Assembly (NCBI GenBank): GCA_047619485.1
Contig: JBLHKE010000228.1
Location: 1 to 10,447, forward strand
Direction: 5' to 3'
DNA length: 10,447 nucleotides
DNA from: JBLHKE01 sp047619485
Lineage (GTDB): Bacteria > Verrucomicrobiota > Verrucomicrobiia > Verrucomicrobiales > DEV007
Within the stretch, counting starts at the first letter, position 1. Every line of letters starts with the position of its first letter. The notes under the pieces are model-generated. The model searched no databases. It saw only the letters and a list, made by a program, of their open reading frames with translations, and was not told the DNA's origin. The position numbers and the translations under genes are program-made. Shown here in pieces: positions 1 to 6,779 of the stretch.

Positions 1-815
1 GCGACGCCACCGGTGGCACCACCGATGACCACATCAAGCTCGGTACGATCTTAGAACTGATCCACCTCGCCACCCTCGTCCACGACGACATCATGGACGG
101 CGCCGACATCCGCCGCGGCGAACCGACCGCCAGCGCCAAGTGGGGCAACTCGCTCAGCGTGCTCCTCGGCGACTGCCTGTTCGCACACGCGCTCACGCTG
201 TCGACGGATTTCGAAGACGCCGAGCTCAGCCGAAAAATTGCCCGCGCCGCGAGCGATGTCTGCACCGGCGAGATCATCCAGACGCAGCGTCGCTTCGATC
301 TCAACCTTAAGGTCAGCGAGTATTACAAGATCATCGAGATGAAGACCGCCGCCCTGTTCGCGGTCGCCACCGAACTCGGTGCCCGCCTCAACGGCGCTAG
401 CGAAGAGATACAGAAGAACCTCTACGACTTCGGCCTTAAGCTAGGCACCGCCTACCAGATTTACGACGACTGCCTAGACCTTGTCGGCGATGAGGAAGTG
501 GTCGGCAAGACCCTCGGTACCGACTTAGAGAAAGGCAAGCTCACCCTTCCACTCCTCAACCTCATCCGCGATGCCACCGAGACACAGAAGGCCAAACTCA
601 ACAAGCTCCTCCTGCAAAAAGAGCCGCTCGAGACCAGCGTCTTGGCCGGCATAGCCGACTACGAAGGCGCCTTGGAGTCGGCTCTGGACGAGGCCCGAGG
701 ACTACTTGAAAGCGCACGCGAAGATCTCGTCAGCCTAGAAGAGAGCGACTACCGGCGCGCCCTAGTCCAAGTGACCAACTACGTCGACAGCCTCCTCGAC
801 GACTGCCAGGTGTAG
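1..815 (+). CDS. Long-chain trans-polyprenyl diphosphate synthase, 3' part (5' end outside the window)
   Basis: The reading frame is open from base 3, so about 270 C-terminal residues are visible. The ATG at 93 is the Met inside the first Asp-rich motif, not the start. Both Mg2+-binding motifs of trans-prenyltransferases are present: HDDIMD at visible residues 27-32, followed by RRG, and YDDCLD (around bases 462-479), followed by a VGKTLGTDLEKGK stretch typical of the family. The enzyme condenses isopentenyl diphosphate onto an allylic primer in the cytosol. The residue five positions before the first DD is a small Ala. In this family that position limits chain growth when it is bulky, so a long product, such as a quinone side chain, is likely (inference). 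Full-length homologues are about 320-340 aa, so roughly 50-70 residues are missing upstream. It could be named ispB-like, but the chain length cannot be read from the sequence. Confidence 0.95.
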   Translation, partial: DATGGTTDDHIKLGTILELIHLATLVHDDIMDGADIRRGEPTASAKWGNSLSVLLGDCLFAHALTLSTDFEDAELSRKIARAASDVCTGEIIQTQRRFDLNLKVSEYYKIIEMKTAALFAVATELGARLNGASEEIQKNLYDFGLKLGTAYQIYDDCLDLVGDEEVVGKTLGTDLEKGKLTLPLLNLIRDATETQKAKLNKLLLQKEPLETSVLAGIADYEGALESALDEARGLLESAREDLVSLEESDYRRALVQVTNYVDSLLDDCQV

Positions 816-896
816 CGCCGCCGCCCCGTCGTATTAGGCCGCCCGACGAGGAGTTCAGGTTGAGGATAAAGTTTTCCCTTCCGACACTCGGGGACA

Positions 897-913
897 GCTA
901 GGCAACCCCTAGC
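897..913 (+). other. Small perfect hairpin ahead of the araD remnant
   Basis: GCTAGG (897-902) pairs perfectly with CCTAGC (908-913) around a 5-nt loop. It ends 7 nt before the ATG of the araD remnant and about 80 nt after the prenyl synthase stop. There is no T-tract behind it, so it is not a standard intrinsic terminator. It may be a chance structure or a leftover leader element of the former gene. The rest of 816-896 shows nothing recognisable. Confidence 0.3.
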
Positions 914-920
914 GTCCGCC

Positions 921-1180
921 ATGTTCGAAGATCTCAAAGCCCAAGTCTGCCCAGCCAACATCGACTCACAACGTGTGCCAGCCGTCCTGCAGCACTACGA
1001 TGTCCCCTTCACTTGGGGAAGGGCGCCGCCTTCAGCCTCGACAACAGCCTCGCCCTAGAGATGTGTGCCCAGATGATGTTTGAGGCCAAGCGCTTGAACC
1101 ACGAGGCAAAATTCGAAGCCAGAAATCGGGAATACTTCGATCCAGAATTTTATTTTGGGACGATCAGTAAGCACAGGTTC
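921..1180 (+). pseudogene. araD: Decayed araD (L-ribulose-5-phosphate 4-epimerase) with internal deletion and frameshift
   Basis: From the ATG at 921 the frame reads MFEDLKAQVCPANID, which resembles the AraD N-terminus (E. coli MLEDLKRQVLEANL). About 8 codons later the same frame reads VPAVLQHYDVPFTW, resembling the AraD region MPGVLVHSHGPFAWGK near residues 165-180 of about 231. About 140 central codons, including the zinc-ligand HTHS segment, are therefore missing. Near base 1018 one base appears lost: ACT TGG GG must be followed by AAG in the +1 register. The match then continues as GKGAAFSLDNSLALE and CAQMM, against GKNAEDAVHNAIVLEE in E. coli. Continuing without the shift meets a TAG at 1056-1058. 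The histidine-rich HSHGPF motif is degraded to HYDVPF. The 3' limit is approximate, because similarity fades after about 1160. The family assignment rests on remembered sequence and not on a search. Confidence 0.6.
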
Positions 1181-1455
1181 TGCGAGAGCAGGTTTCGGCG
1201 CCCCCTCTCGCGGCTCTCTAAAAAGCGATCGATTCAAACAACGATGAACTGTCCGATGCTCTTGCATTTCAATGCCTTCCTATTGTCGCCGACCATCGAT
1301 CAAATGATCAGCATCGGCGCGGCCTTCGGCGGTCTGCGCTGCTGGGCACTAACACACCCACAGGAAATGCAATCTTGTGTCGACACCCGACAAGATCCCG
1401 AAGTCCGCGAAGCGCTGCAGTGGCTCCACCACGACCACCCCAACGGGAAACAGCC
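1181..1455. other. Gene-poor stretch, probably decayed coding DNA
   Basis: The frame of the araD remnant stays open to a TAG at 1457-1459, but the peptide after about 1160 loses any AraD resemblance and I do not recognise it. Two short stretches look protein-like (IGAAFGGL near 1312 and DPEVREALQWL near 1404). They could be debris of a second gene or chance. No RNA gene, repeat array or promoter is evident. The stop of this frame overlaps the stop of the minus-strand membrane gene in a shared CTAG. Confidence 0.35.
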
Positions 1456-1965
1456 CTAGAGATCTCCAAGGGAACCGACGAATCGCTGCCACAGCCCACC
1501 ACTCGGCCGGCTGCTCTGCCAGCCGAACAGTCGCCTCAGCAGGCTCATCGGCAGGATCGTCAACGCGACCATCAGCAGAGGAAATACCACATCCTCGACA
1601 TCCAATGCACCCCGCGCCTCAGAGAAACTCCCCCAGGCGAAAACGGCAGCGATTACGAAACAGAATAGCAGCGAACACATCCATGGCACCAGCCAACCGC
1701 GCTCCGAATCAAACAGTTGATCGATCATATTCAGAAAGAAGCACAGCAGGAAATACGCGGGACTCAAAAACACCAACAGCCCGGCCGCGTGGATGGGAGC
1801 GTTGTCCAAATGGCCGTCGATCTGATCCGCCGGAGAGACGATCACCCACCCGCACAAGGCAACCAGAGCCACCACAGGAAGCAGAGGCGGGATAAACGTT
1901 TTAAGAAACATACGACGATGAGCAGCTTGAGACTCCATCCGGCAAAACTCAATTCCGTTGTCCAT
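1456..1965 (-). CDS. Small four-helix membrane protein of unknown function
   Basis: This frame encodes 169 aa from the ATG at 1965; a TTG one codon earlier (1968) is also possible. I do not recognise a family. Four hydrophobic segments are visible at about residues 24-44, 59-82, 91-112 and 124-144, separated by short polar loops. One loop (SPADQIDGHLDNAPIH) is acidic. The C-terminus is short, basic and Trp-containing. The N-terminal ~20 residues before the first helix hold two further Met codons (residues 10 and 19), and none has a Shine-Dalgarno sequence, so the true start is uncertain. The opposite strand also has open frames here, but they are Arg/Pro/Ser-rich as expected for shadows, whereas this frame has an ordered helix-loop pattern. 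It diverges from nadA and ends against the araD remnant. Confidence 0.6.
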   Translation of the reverse strand: MDNGIEFCRMESQAAHRRMFLKTFIPPLLPVVALVALCGWVIVSPADQIDGHLDNAPIHAAGLLVFLSPAYFLLCFFLNMIDQLFDSERGWLVPWMCSLLFCFVIAAVFAWGSFSEARGALDVEDVVFPLLMVALTILPMSLLRRLFGWQSSRPSGGLWQRFVGSLGDL

Positions 1966-1971
1966 CAAAAA

Positions 1972-1989
1972 AATCTGCGCAATCTGCGA
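1972..1989. repeat. 9-bp tandem duplication in the nadA/membrane-protein intergenic region
   Basis: AATCTGCGC is followed directly by AATCTGCGA, an 8-of-9 tandem copy, just behind the start of the minus-strand membrane gene. The rest of this 100-bp divergent region holds an eight-C run (2015-2022) and two similar blocks beginning CAATCCT before the nadA start. No convincing promoter pair is visible. Confidence 0.4.
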
Positions 1990-2065
1990 TCAAGACCCTC
2001 ACCCCACGGCGGCGCCCCCCCCAATCCTGATTTGCAATCCCGCCCGGCAATCCTAACTTCGCAGC

Positions 2066-3010
2066 ATGTCCACCACCACCCCATCTCTCGACCTGCGCGA
2101 AGACATCCTGCGTCTGAAAAAAGAAAAGAACGCCATCATCCTCGCGCACAACTACCAGGTCGGCCCGATCCAGGACATCGCCGACTACGTCGGCGACTCC
2201 CTCGGGCTCGCGTTCCAAGCGCAGAAGACCGACGCCGAGGTAATCGCATTCTGCGGCGTGCACTTCATGGCCGAGACCGCGAAGATCCTCAACCCGGACA
2301 AGACCGTCATCCTCCCCGACAAAGACGCCGGCTGCTCGCTCGAAGAATCTTGCCCCGGACCAGAACTCGAGAAATTCCTCAAGGACAACGCCGACAAGAA
2401 CTACTACGTCATCGCCTACATCAATTGCAGCGCACACGTCAAAGCTCTTTCAGACTGCATCTGCACCAGCGGCAACGCAGTGAAGATCGTCGAGTCCGCA
2501 CCAGCCGATCGCCCGATCCTCTTCGTCCCTGACCAGAACCTCGGTTCATGGGTGCAGGAACAGACCGGCCGCGAGATGGATCTGTGGCAGGGCTCGTGCT
2601 ACGTGCACGTCGAGTTCACCCGCGACAGCATCGCCAAGATCAAAGAGGAATACCCGGACGCCGAACTCGTCGCCCACCCCGAATGCACCTACGCCGTGCG
2701 CATGCTCGCCGACGTCGTCTGCTCGACGGAAAAGATGGTGCATCACTGCCGTGACTCGAAGGCGAAGAACATCATCATCGTCACCGAGGCCGGCATGTTG
2801 CACCGCCTGCAGAAAGAGGCGCCGGAAAAGAACCTCATCCCCGGACCGACCGACAACTGCAATTGTGCTGAGTGCCGTTTCATGAAAATGAACACACTCG
2901 AAAAATTGCACGCATGCCTAGAGAATCTCGCGCCTACTGTGGAGATGCCCGAAGACATCCGCGCACGCGCCGAGAAGCCAATCCTGCGCATGCTCGAGTT
3001 GAGTAAATAG
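2066..3010 (+). CDS. nadA: Quinolinate synthase NadA
   Basis: This cytosolic [4Fe-4S] enzyme condenses iminoaspartate with dihydroxyacetone phosphate to give quinolinate, the precursor of the NAD ring. The 314-aa length fits the short NadA type (about 300-350 aa). Hallmarks in order are AHNYQ (27-31), DYVGDSL (40-46), the GVHFMAETAKIL block (64-75), AGCSLE with Cys90, a GSCYVHVEF block with Cys178, HPEC (204-207), TEAGM (240-244) and a C-terminal NCNCAECRFMKMNT block. The ~87-residue spacing of Cys90 and Cys178 matches the two first cluster ligands of the family; the third is one of Cys265, 267 or 270. The C-terminal motif is CxCxxC, not the CxxCxxC known from E. coli. The ATG at 2066 is the natural start, although no Shine-Dalgarno precedes it. 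nadB and nadC are not beside it, so it stands alone and converges on hppA. Confidence 0.97.
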   Translation: MSTTTPSLDLREDILRLKKEKNAIILAHNYQVGPIQDIADYVGDSLGLAFQAQKTDAEVIAFCGVHFMAETAKILNPDKTVILPDKDAGCSLEESCPGPELEKFLKDNADKNYYVIAYINCSAHVKALSDCICTSGNAVKIVESAPADRPILFVPDQNLGSWVQEQTGREMDLWQGSCYVHVEFTRDSIAKIKEEYPDAELVAHPECTYAVRMLADVVCSTEKMVHHCRDSKAKNIIIVTEAGMLHRLQKEAPEKNLIPGPTDNCNCAECRFMKMNTLEKLHACLENLAPTVEMPEDIRARAEKPILRMLELSK

Positions 3011-3015
3011 TGCCA

Positions 3016-3030
3016 GCGGTTTGCAACCGC
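3016..3030. terminator. Hairpin between the convergent nadA and hppA stops
   Basis: GCGGTT (3016-3021) pairs with AACCGC (3025-3030) around a 3-nt loop, inside the 28-nt gap between the two stop codons. The position suits a bidirectional terminator, but neither side carries a T-tract and the stem is only 6 bp. It may be a weak or Rho-assisted terminator. Confidence 0.4.
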
Positions 3031-3038
3031 AGCCACGT

Positions 3039-5105
3039 CTAAAAGAACAGCGTGATGATCAGGATCGCCACGATGTTCACCACTTTGATCATTGGGTTGA
3101 TCGCCGGGCCGGAGGTGTCCTTGTAGGGATCGCCAACCGTGTCACCAGTGATCGATGCCGCGTGAGCCACCGAACCTTTGCCGCCGTGCGCGCCGTCCTC
3201 GATCATCTTTTTCGCGTTGTCCCAGGCACCGCCACTGCTCGTCATTGAGATCGCAACGAACAGGCCGGTGACGATAGTCCCGACCAGTAGCCCACCGAGA
3301 CAGATCGGTCCGAGCAACCACGCGACCATGATCACGACGACGACCGGGAGCAGCGCCGGGATGACCATCTCGCGCAACGCCGACTTCGTGACGATGTCCA
3401 CGCATCTGGCGTAATCCGGATCTTCGGTGCCTTCCATGATCCCAGGCTTCGCATCGATCTGTGTGCGCACCTCACGCACCACCGCCCCAGCCGCGCGGCC
3501 GACCGCATTCATGCTCATCGCGCTGAAAACGAACGGTAGCAACCCGCCGATGAACAGGCCGATGATCACCATCGGATCTTTCAGCGAGAACTCCACCTCC
3601 CTCCCGAGATGCAATTCCAGTTCTAGAAAGTAAGACCCGAACAAAACCAACGCCGCCAAACCAGCGGAGGCGATCGCGTAACCTTTCGTCACCGCCTTCA
3701 TCGTGTTGCCGACCGCGTCGAGGGCATCTGTGCGCTTGCGCACGACATCATCCATATCCGCCATCACCGCGATCCCGCCAGCATTGTCGGTGATCGGTCC
3801 GAAGGCATCCAGCGAGATAATGATCCCCGCCATCGAGAGCATGCTCATCACCGCGATGCCGACACCGTAGAGCCCACCGCACTCGAAGCTCCCCCAGATC
3901 GCCGCGCAGATTAGCAGCACCGGAAGCGCCGTCGCCATGTTGCCCATGCCGAGACCGGCGATGATATTCGTCGCGTGTCCGGTCTCCGAGGCCTTCGCGA
4001 TCTTCTTCACCGGGCTGTATTTCGTGCTGGTGTAGTAGTTGGTAATGACCACCACCAAGAAGGTCATCACCACACCGATGATCGCCGCGATGAACATCTG
4101 CAAGGCCGAGAAAGTCGTTCCATCTTTCAAGGTCAGCCCTTCAGGAAAAATCTGCATGGTCGCCGGCCAGTAGAGCAGCGCCGATAGCACCGCCGCCACG
4201 CCGACCCCCTCCATCAGGATCTGTGTCGGCGAGCCGCTGCGCCAGTTGACCCAGATCACCCCGAAAATGCCGCCGATCACCGAGATCGCACCGATCACAA
4301 AAGGGAAAGCCAGCGCCGCGTCCGTGCCGACCTGCAGCGTGCCGATCAAGAGGGCCCCGATCAGGCTCACCGCATACGTTTCGAACACGTCCGCCGCCAT
4401 GCCAGCACAGTCACCAACATTGTCACCGACGTTGTCCGCGATCGTCGCCGGGTTGCGCGGATCGTCCTCGTCCAAATTCTGCTCGATTTTGCCAACTAGG
4501 TCAGCGCCGACATCGGCCGCCTTCGTGTAGATGCCGCCACCGAGTCGTGCGAACACCGAGATGAGACTCGCGCCAAGCGCTAAGCCCACCAGGCTATCGA
4601 TCTGCTCCTTCTTGTCGCCGCCAGCAGCCCCGAGCACCATGTAGAAAGCGCCCACTGAAAGCAGCGCCAAGCCGACCACCAGCAAACCAGTCACGGCGCC
4701 ACCATTGAACGCGACGGTGAGCGCCTTGTCCTGGCTCTCCGACGCCGCCTGCGTGGTGCGCACGTTCGCCATCACGGCAATCCGCATGCCGATGTAGCCA
4801 GCCGCGAGCGAACAGACTGCCCCGACCAAAAATCCGACCGGCGTTGGCCAGTGCTGTTTCCACATAAACAGCAGAACGAACAACACGCCCGCGATCACCG
4901 AGATGGTGACGACCTGCCGATTGAGGTAAGCCTTGGCTCCCTCTTGGATCGCCCCGGCGACGTGCTGCATTTTCTCGTTTCCTGGCGAGCAACGCGTCAC
5001 CATCCGGATCAGCACGAAGGCAACTACCAGACCCAGTCCGGCGAACGCCATCGCTAGGGTCACGGCATTATCTACCAGAAAATTCGAAGCGAGGATCATC
5101 GTCAT
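3039..5105 (-). CDS. hppA: Membrane-bound proton-pumping pyrophosphatase, K+-independent type
   Basis: This polytopic inner-membrane protein hydrolyses PPi in the cytoplasm and pumps H+ outward. The 688-aa length is typical. Visible signatures are the GGGIYTKAADVGADLVGKIE block (189-208), the DNVGDNVGD acidic motif (224-232) with FETY at 241-244, GPITDNAGG (436-444), and the C-terminal TGDTVGDPYKDTSGP block (653-667). GNTMKAVTKG (466-475) has Lys470 and Thr473 where K+-dependent enzymes carry Ala and a small residue. By that established rule it should be K+-independent and H+-pumping, as in Rhodospirillum rubrum. One oddity is IAVM at 445-448, where the family has IAEM (Val447, codon GTG). 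The ATG at 5105 is chosen; a second ATG two codons in (5099) is possible. No Shine-Dalgarno is seen. It diverges from the amidase gene across an AT-rich region. Confidence 0.97.
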   Translation of the reverse strand: MTMILASNFLVDNAVTLAMAFAGLGLVVAFVLIRMVTRCSPGNEKMQHVAGAIQEGAKAYLNRQVVTISVIAGVLFVLLFMWKQHWPTPVGFLVGAVCSLAAGYIGMRIAVMANVRTTQAASESQDKALTVAFNGGAVTGLLVVGLALLSVGAFYMVLGAAGGDKKEQIDSLVGLALGASLISVFARLGGGIYTKAADVGADLVGKIEQNLDEDDPRNPATIADNVGDNVGDCAGMAADVFETYAVSLIGALLIGTLQVGTDAALAFPFVIGAISVIGGIFGVIWVNWRSGSPTQILMEGVGVAAVLSALLYWPATMQIFPEGLTLKDGTTFSALQMFIAAIIGVVMTFLVVVITNYYTSTKYSPVKKIAKASETGHATNIIAGLGMGNMATALPVLLICAAIWGSFECGGLYGVGIAVMSMLSMAGIIISLDAFGPITDNAGGIAVMADMDDVVRKRTDALDAVGNTMKAVTKGYAIASAGLAALVLFGSYFLELELHLGREVEFSLKDPMVIIGLFIGGLLPFVFSAMSMNAVGRAAGAVVREVRTQIDAKPGIMEGTEDPDYARCVDIVTKSALREMVIPALLPVVVVIMVAWLLGPICLGGLLVGTIVTGLFVAISMTSSGGAWDNAKKMIEDGAHGGKGSVAHAASITGDTVGDPYKDTSGPAINPMIKVVNIVAILIITLFF

Positions 5106-5230
5106 GAGATAGGGGGCTAGGGGTAAAATTTATAAATCTATGAATTCCGATAAACACTACCATGACATCCCCCAACCCTCCTCGCAATCTTGATTCGAGC
5201 CGCTCGGAACCACCCAAATCGAGCCTTTTA

Positions 5231-5250
5231 GTAAGTTTTTAAAAAATTAC
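5231..5250. promoter_or_regulatory. 20-bp AT palindrome, candidate UP element or operator
   Basis: GTAAGTTTTTAAAAAATTAC is an inverted repeat with one mismatched pair out of ten. It sits 2 bp ahead of the -35 box at 5253, at about -57 to -38 relative to the predicted transcription start. That is where UP elements bind the alpha-subunit C-terminal domain of RNA polymerase. The A/T tracts fit an UP element, while the symmetry would also fit a dimeric regulator. The remaining 5106-5230 stretch between hppA and here is AT-rich near 5125-5140 (a perfect ATTTATAAAT at 5128-5137, possibly part of an hppA -10 region), but I could not assign an hppA promoter. Confidence 0.45.
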
Positions 5251-5252
5251 AA

Positions 5253-5281
5253 TTGAGAGAGTGTTATTTTAAATGTATATT
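5253..5281 (+). promoter_or_regulatory. Sigma70-type promoter of the amidase gene
   Basis: TTGAGA (5253-5258) and TATATT (5276-5281) are separated by exactly 17 bp. Each matches the consensus hexamer at four or more positions. The predicted transcription start is near 5288, giving a leader of about 48 nt before the ATG at 5336. It lies in a sharply AT-rich island of otherwise GC-rich DNA, which raises confidence. Confidence 0.6.
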
Positions 5282-5335
5282 AACAAGCGCGGGTTGATCT
5301 ATCCATTTTCTCAATTTTAAGAACACCTCCTTTTT

Positions 5336-5968
5336 ATGGCATCACGACAAGTTGGCAATCCTCAAAAAACAATCATCACCTCGATGATTTCATTCCTGCT
5401 CGCCAGCTTCCTGCTGCTCGGTTCCGCCTCAGCGGTAAAGACCGTGGTGATTGATCCGGGACACGGCGGGCGCGACAACGGAGCTAAGTGGGGTGGCGTC
5501 GCCGAAAAGGATCTGAACTTGGATGTCGCCAAACGCGTCGAGGTCCTCCTGAAGAAGCGCCACATCCCCGTCGTGATGACACGTCGCACAGACAAGTATG
5601 TCTCGCTCACCTCACGCGCCGGACACGCCAACCGTTACAAGGACTCCTTGTTCGTCAGCATCCACTTCAATGCAGTGACAAACAAAAAAATCACCGGCAT
5701 CGAGACATTCTATCTGAGCTACCGCGGATCGAAGCTGGCCAACTCCATCCAGCGTCGCCTGGCCCAACGCATCCGCACCAATGATCGCGGCACTAAGAAA
5801 CACCACTACGCCGTCCTGAAGAAGACACGCGGCGTCGCCGTGCTCGTCGAGTGCGGCTTCATCAGCAACGGTTGGGAGCGCAAGCGCTGCTCCGCCTCCT
5901 GGTACAAAGCCATCCTCGCCCAAGAGATCGCCAGCGGAATCGCTGCCCATTGGGCCTACTACAAGTAG
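5336..5968 (+). CDS. Secreted N-acetylmuramoyl-L-alanine amidase (Amidase_3)
   Basis: The enzyme cleaves the amide bond between the MurNAc lactyl group and L-Ala of the peptidoglycan stem, in the periplasm. A hydrophobic signal segment spans residues 17-30, with a likely signal peptidase I site after GSASA (residue 33). The mature protein starts at once with VKTVVIDPGHGG, the first motif of the family. The zinc ligands are visible as His43 (DPGHGG), Glu57 (EKDLNL) and His110 (SIHFNA), and the catalytic Glu172 lies in VECGF. The 210-aa length is just signal plus catalytic domain, with no AMIN or other cell-wall-binding domain, and the mature protein is Lys/Arg-rich. The ATG at 5336 gives a longer basic N-region; the ATG at 5384 (residue 17) would leave almost none, so 5336 is preferred. 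It ends 7 nt from the convergent methyltransferase stop. Confidence 0.93.
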   Translation: MASRQVGNPQKTIITSMISFLLASFLLLGSASAVKTVVIDPGHGGRDNGAKWGGVAEKDLNLDVAKRVEVLLKKRHIPVVMTRRTDKYVSLTSRAGHANRYKDSLFVSIHFNAVTNKKITGIETFYLSYRGSKLANSIQRRLAQRIRTNDRGTKKHHYAVLKKTRGVAVLVECGFISNGWERKRCSASWYKAILAQEIASGIAAHWAYYK

Positions 5969-5975
5969 TCGGTAG

Positions 5976-6779
5976 CTACAGCATCGTCCGCTCGAGCCTC
6001 TCCCGCGCCACCGCGAGGTAGTCTTCATCGATCTCGAAACCGTAGAACTCCTTCACCCCGCACGCGCGCGCAGCCTCGGCGGCATGGCCGATGCCTAGAA
6101 ATGGTTCGAGCATCACCGTCTCCTCGCCTTTCCCATGGAGGAGGATGCACTTCTCCGCGAGCTCGACCGGGAAGGTCGCCGGATGAGGTCGTTCCTTCGC
6201 GCGCGCCTTGATAGTCTTGTAGGGGATGAACCAGTTGTTGCCCCGGCATCTCCGATCCCCCCCCTCGGTATGTCCCCAGCGCGAGATGTTGCTCTTATCC
6301 TGATAGGGAACCCCTACCGCCTTGCGCGCGACCGGCACGTCTCCCTCTTTCGTGAGGTGGAACAGGTACTCGTGACAATCGTTCACGTAGCGTTTCGAAT
6401 TAATCGGTTTGAAGTGCCCTGCCGAAATCTGCTGGCCATCGCGCGTCTTGACCGTGATCGATTTGATCCAGTGGATCGTGTTTTGCAGCACAAACGTTTT
6501 GCTCAACGCTAGGATAATTTCGTGCGGCATCATCGGGTTCTTCGGCGCCGCCCCGACATTGAGAAAAAACGAACCGTCCGGCTTCAATACACGGCGCACC
6601 TCCCCCGCCCACTCCATCGACCACGCGAGGTATTCCTCACGCTCGAGTTTATCCTCGTATTTGCTATACTTGATCCCGAGATTGTACGGTGGCGAGGTTA
6701 CGACTAGATCGATCGACTCGTCCGCAAGGTGTTCGCGCATGCCGGCGACGCAGTCACCGTGGATTAGATGAAAGCTCAT
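5976..6779 (-). CDS. Site-specific DNA methyltransferase (TSPPY, beta-type motif order), apparently solitary
   Basis: This cytosolic enzyme transfers a methyl group from S-adenosylmethionine to an exocyclic amino group in DNA. Catalytic motif IV TSPPYN is at residues 28-33. The cofactor motif I, EPFLGIGHAA, is at 225-234, after a long middle target-recognition region, which is the beta arrangement (IV-TRD-I). HPATFPVELAEKCI (199-212) is the usual motif X-like block before motif I. TSPPY is most often linked to N4-cytosine methylation, and DPPY to N6-adenine, so m4C is the first guess. The target sequence cannot be read from the protein. The 267-aa length is complete for this class. No restriction endonuclease, specificity subunit or phage gene is next to it; its neighbours are an amidase and an efflux regulator. 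The ATG at 6779 has no Shine-Dalgarno. Confidence 0.93.
   Translation of the reverse strand: MSFHLIHGDCVAGMREHLADESIDLVVTSPPYNLGIKYSKYEDKLEREEYLAWSMEWAGEVRRVLKPDGSFFLNVGAAPKNPMMPHEIILALSKTFVLQNTIHWIKSITVKTRDGQQISAGHFKPINSKRYVNDCHEYLFHLTKEGDVPVARKAVGVPYQDKSNISRWGHTEGGDRRCRGNNWFIPYKTIKARAKERPHPATFPVELAEKCILLHGKGEETVMLEPFLGIGHAAEAARACGVKEFYGFEIDEDYLAVARERLERTML

Noticed and set aside
1375..1895. Plus-strand frames of 97 and 172 codons
   Set aside because: They are antisense to the four-helix membrane gene, rich in Arg/Pro/Ser/Thr with no domain pattern, as expected for a shadow of a hydrophobic gene in GC-rich DNA.
2015..2022. Eight-C run ahead of nadA as a phase-variation tract
   Set aside because: It is short, outside any coding frame, and not placed between promoter elements that I can identify.
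1949..2437. Minus-strand frame of 162 codons
   Set aside because: It lies antisense to nadA, whose plus-strand motifs are unmistakable; low-complexity Gly/Val/Asp composition.
1717..2532. Plus-strand frame of 271 codons
   Set aside because: It runs through the antisense of the membrane gene and out of frame into nadA; the Arg/His/Pro-rich composition marks it as a shadow.
5969..5975. GTAGCTAC palindrome near the convergent amidase and methyltransferase stops as a terminator
   Set aside because: Only 8 bp with no room for a loop and no T-tract; too weak to call.
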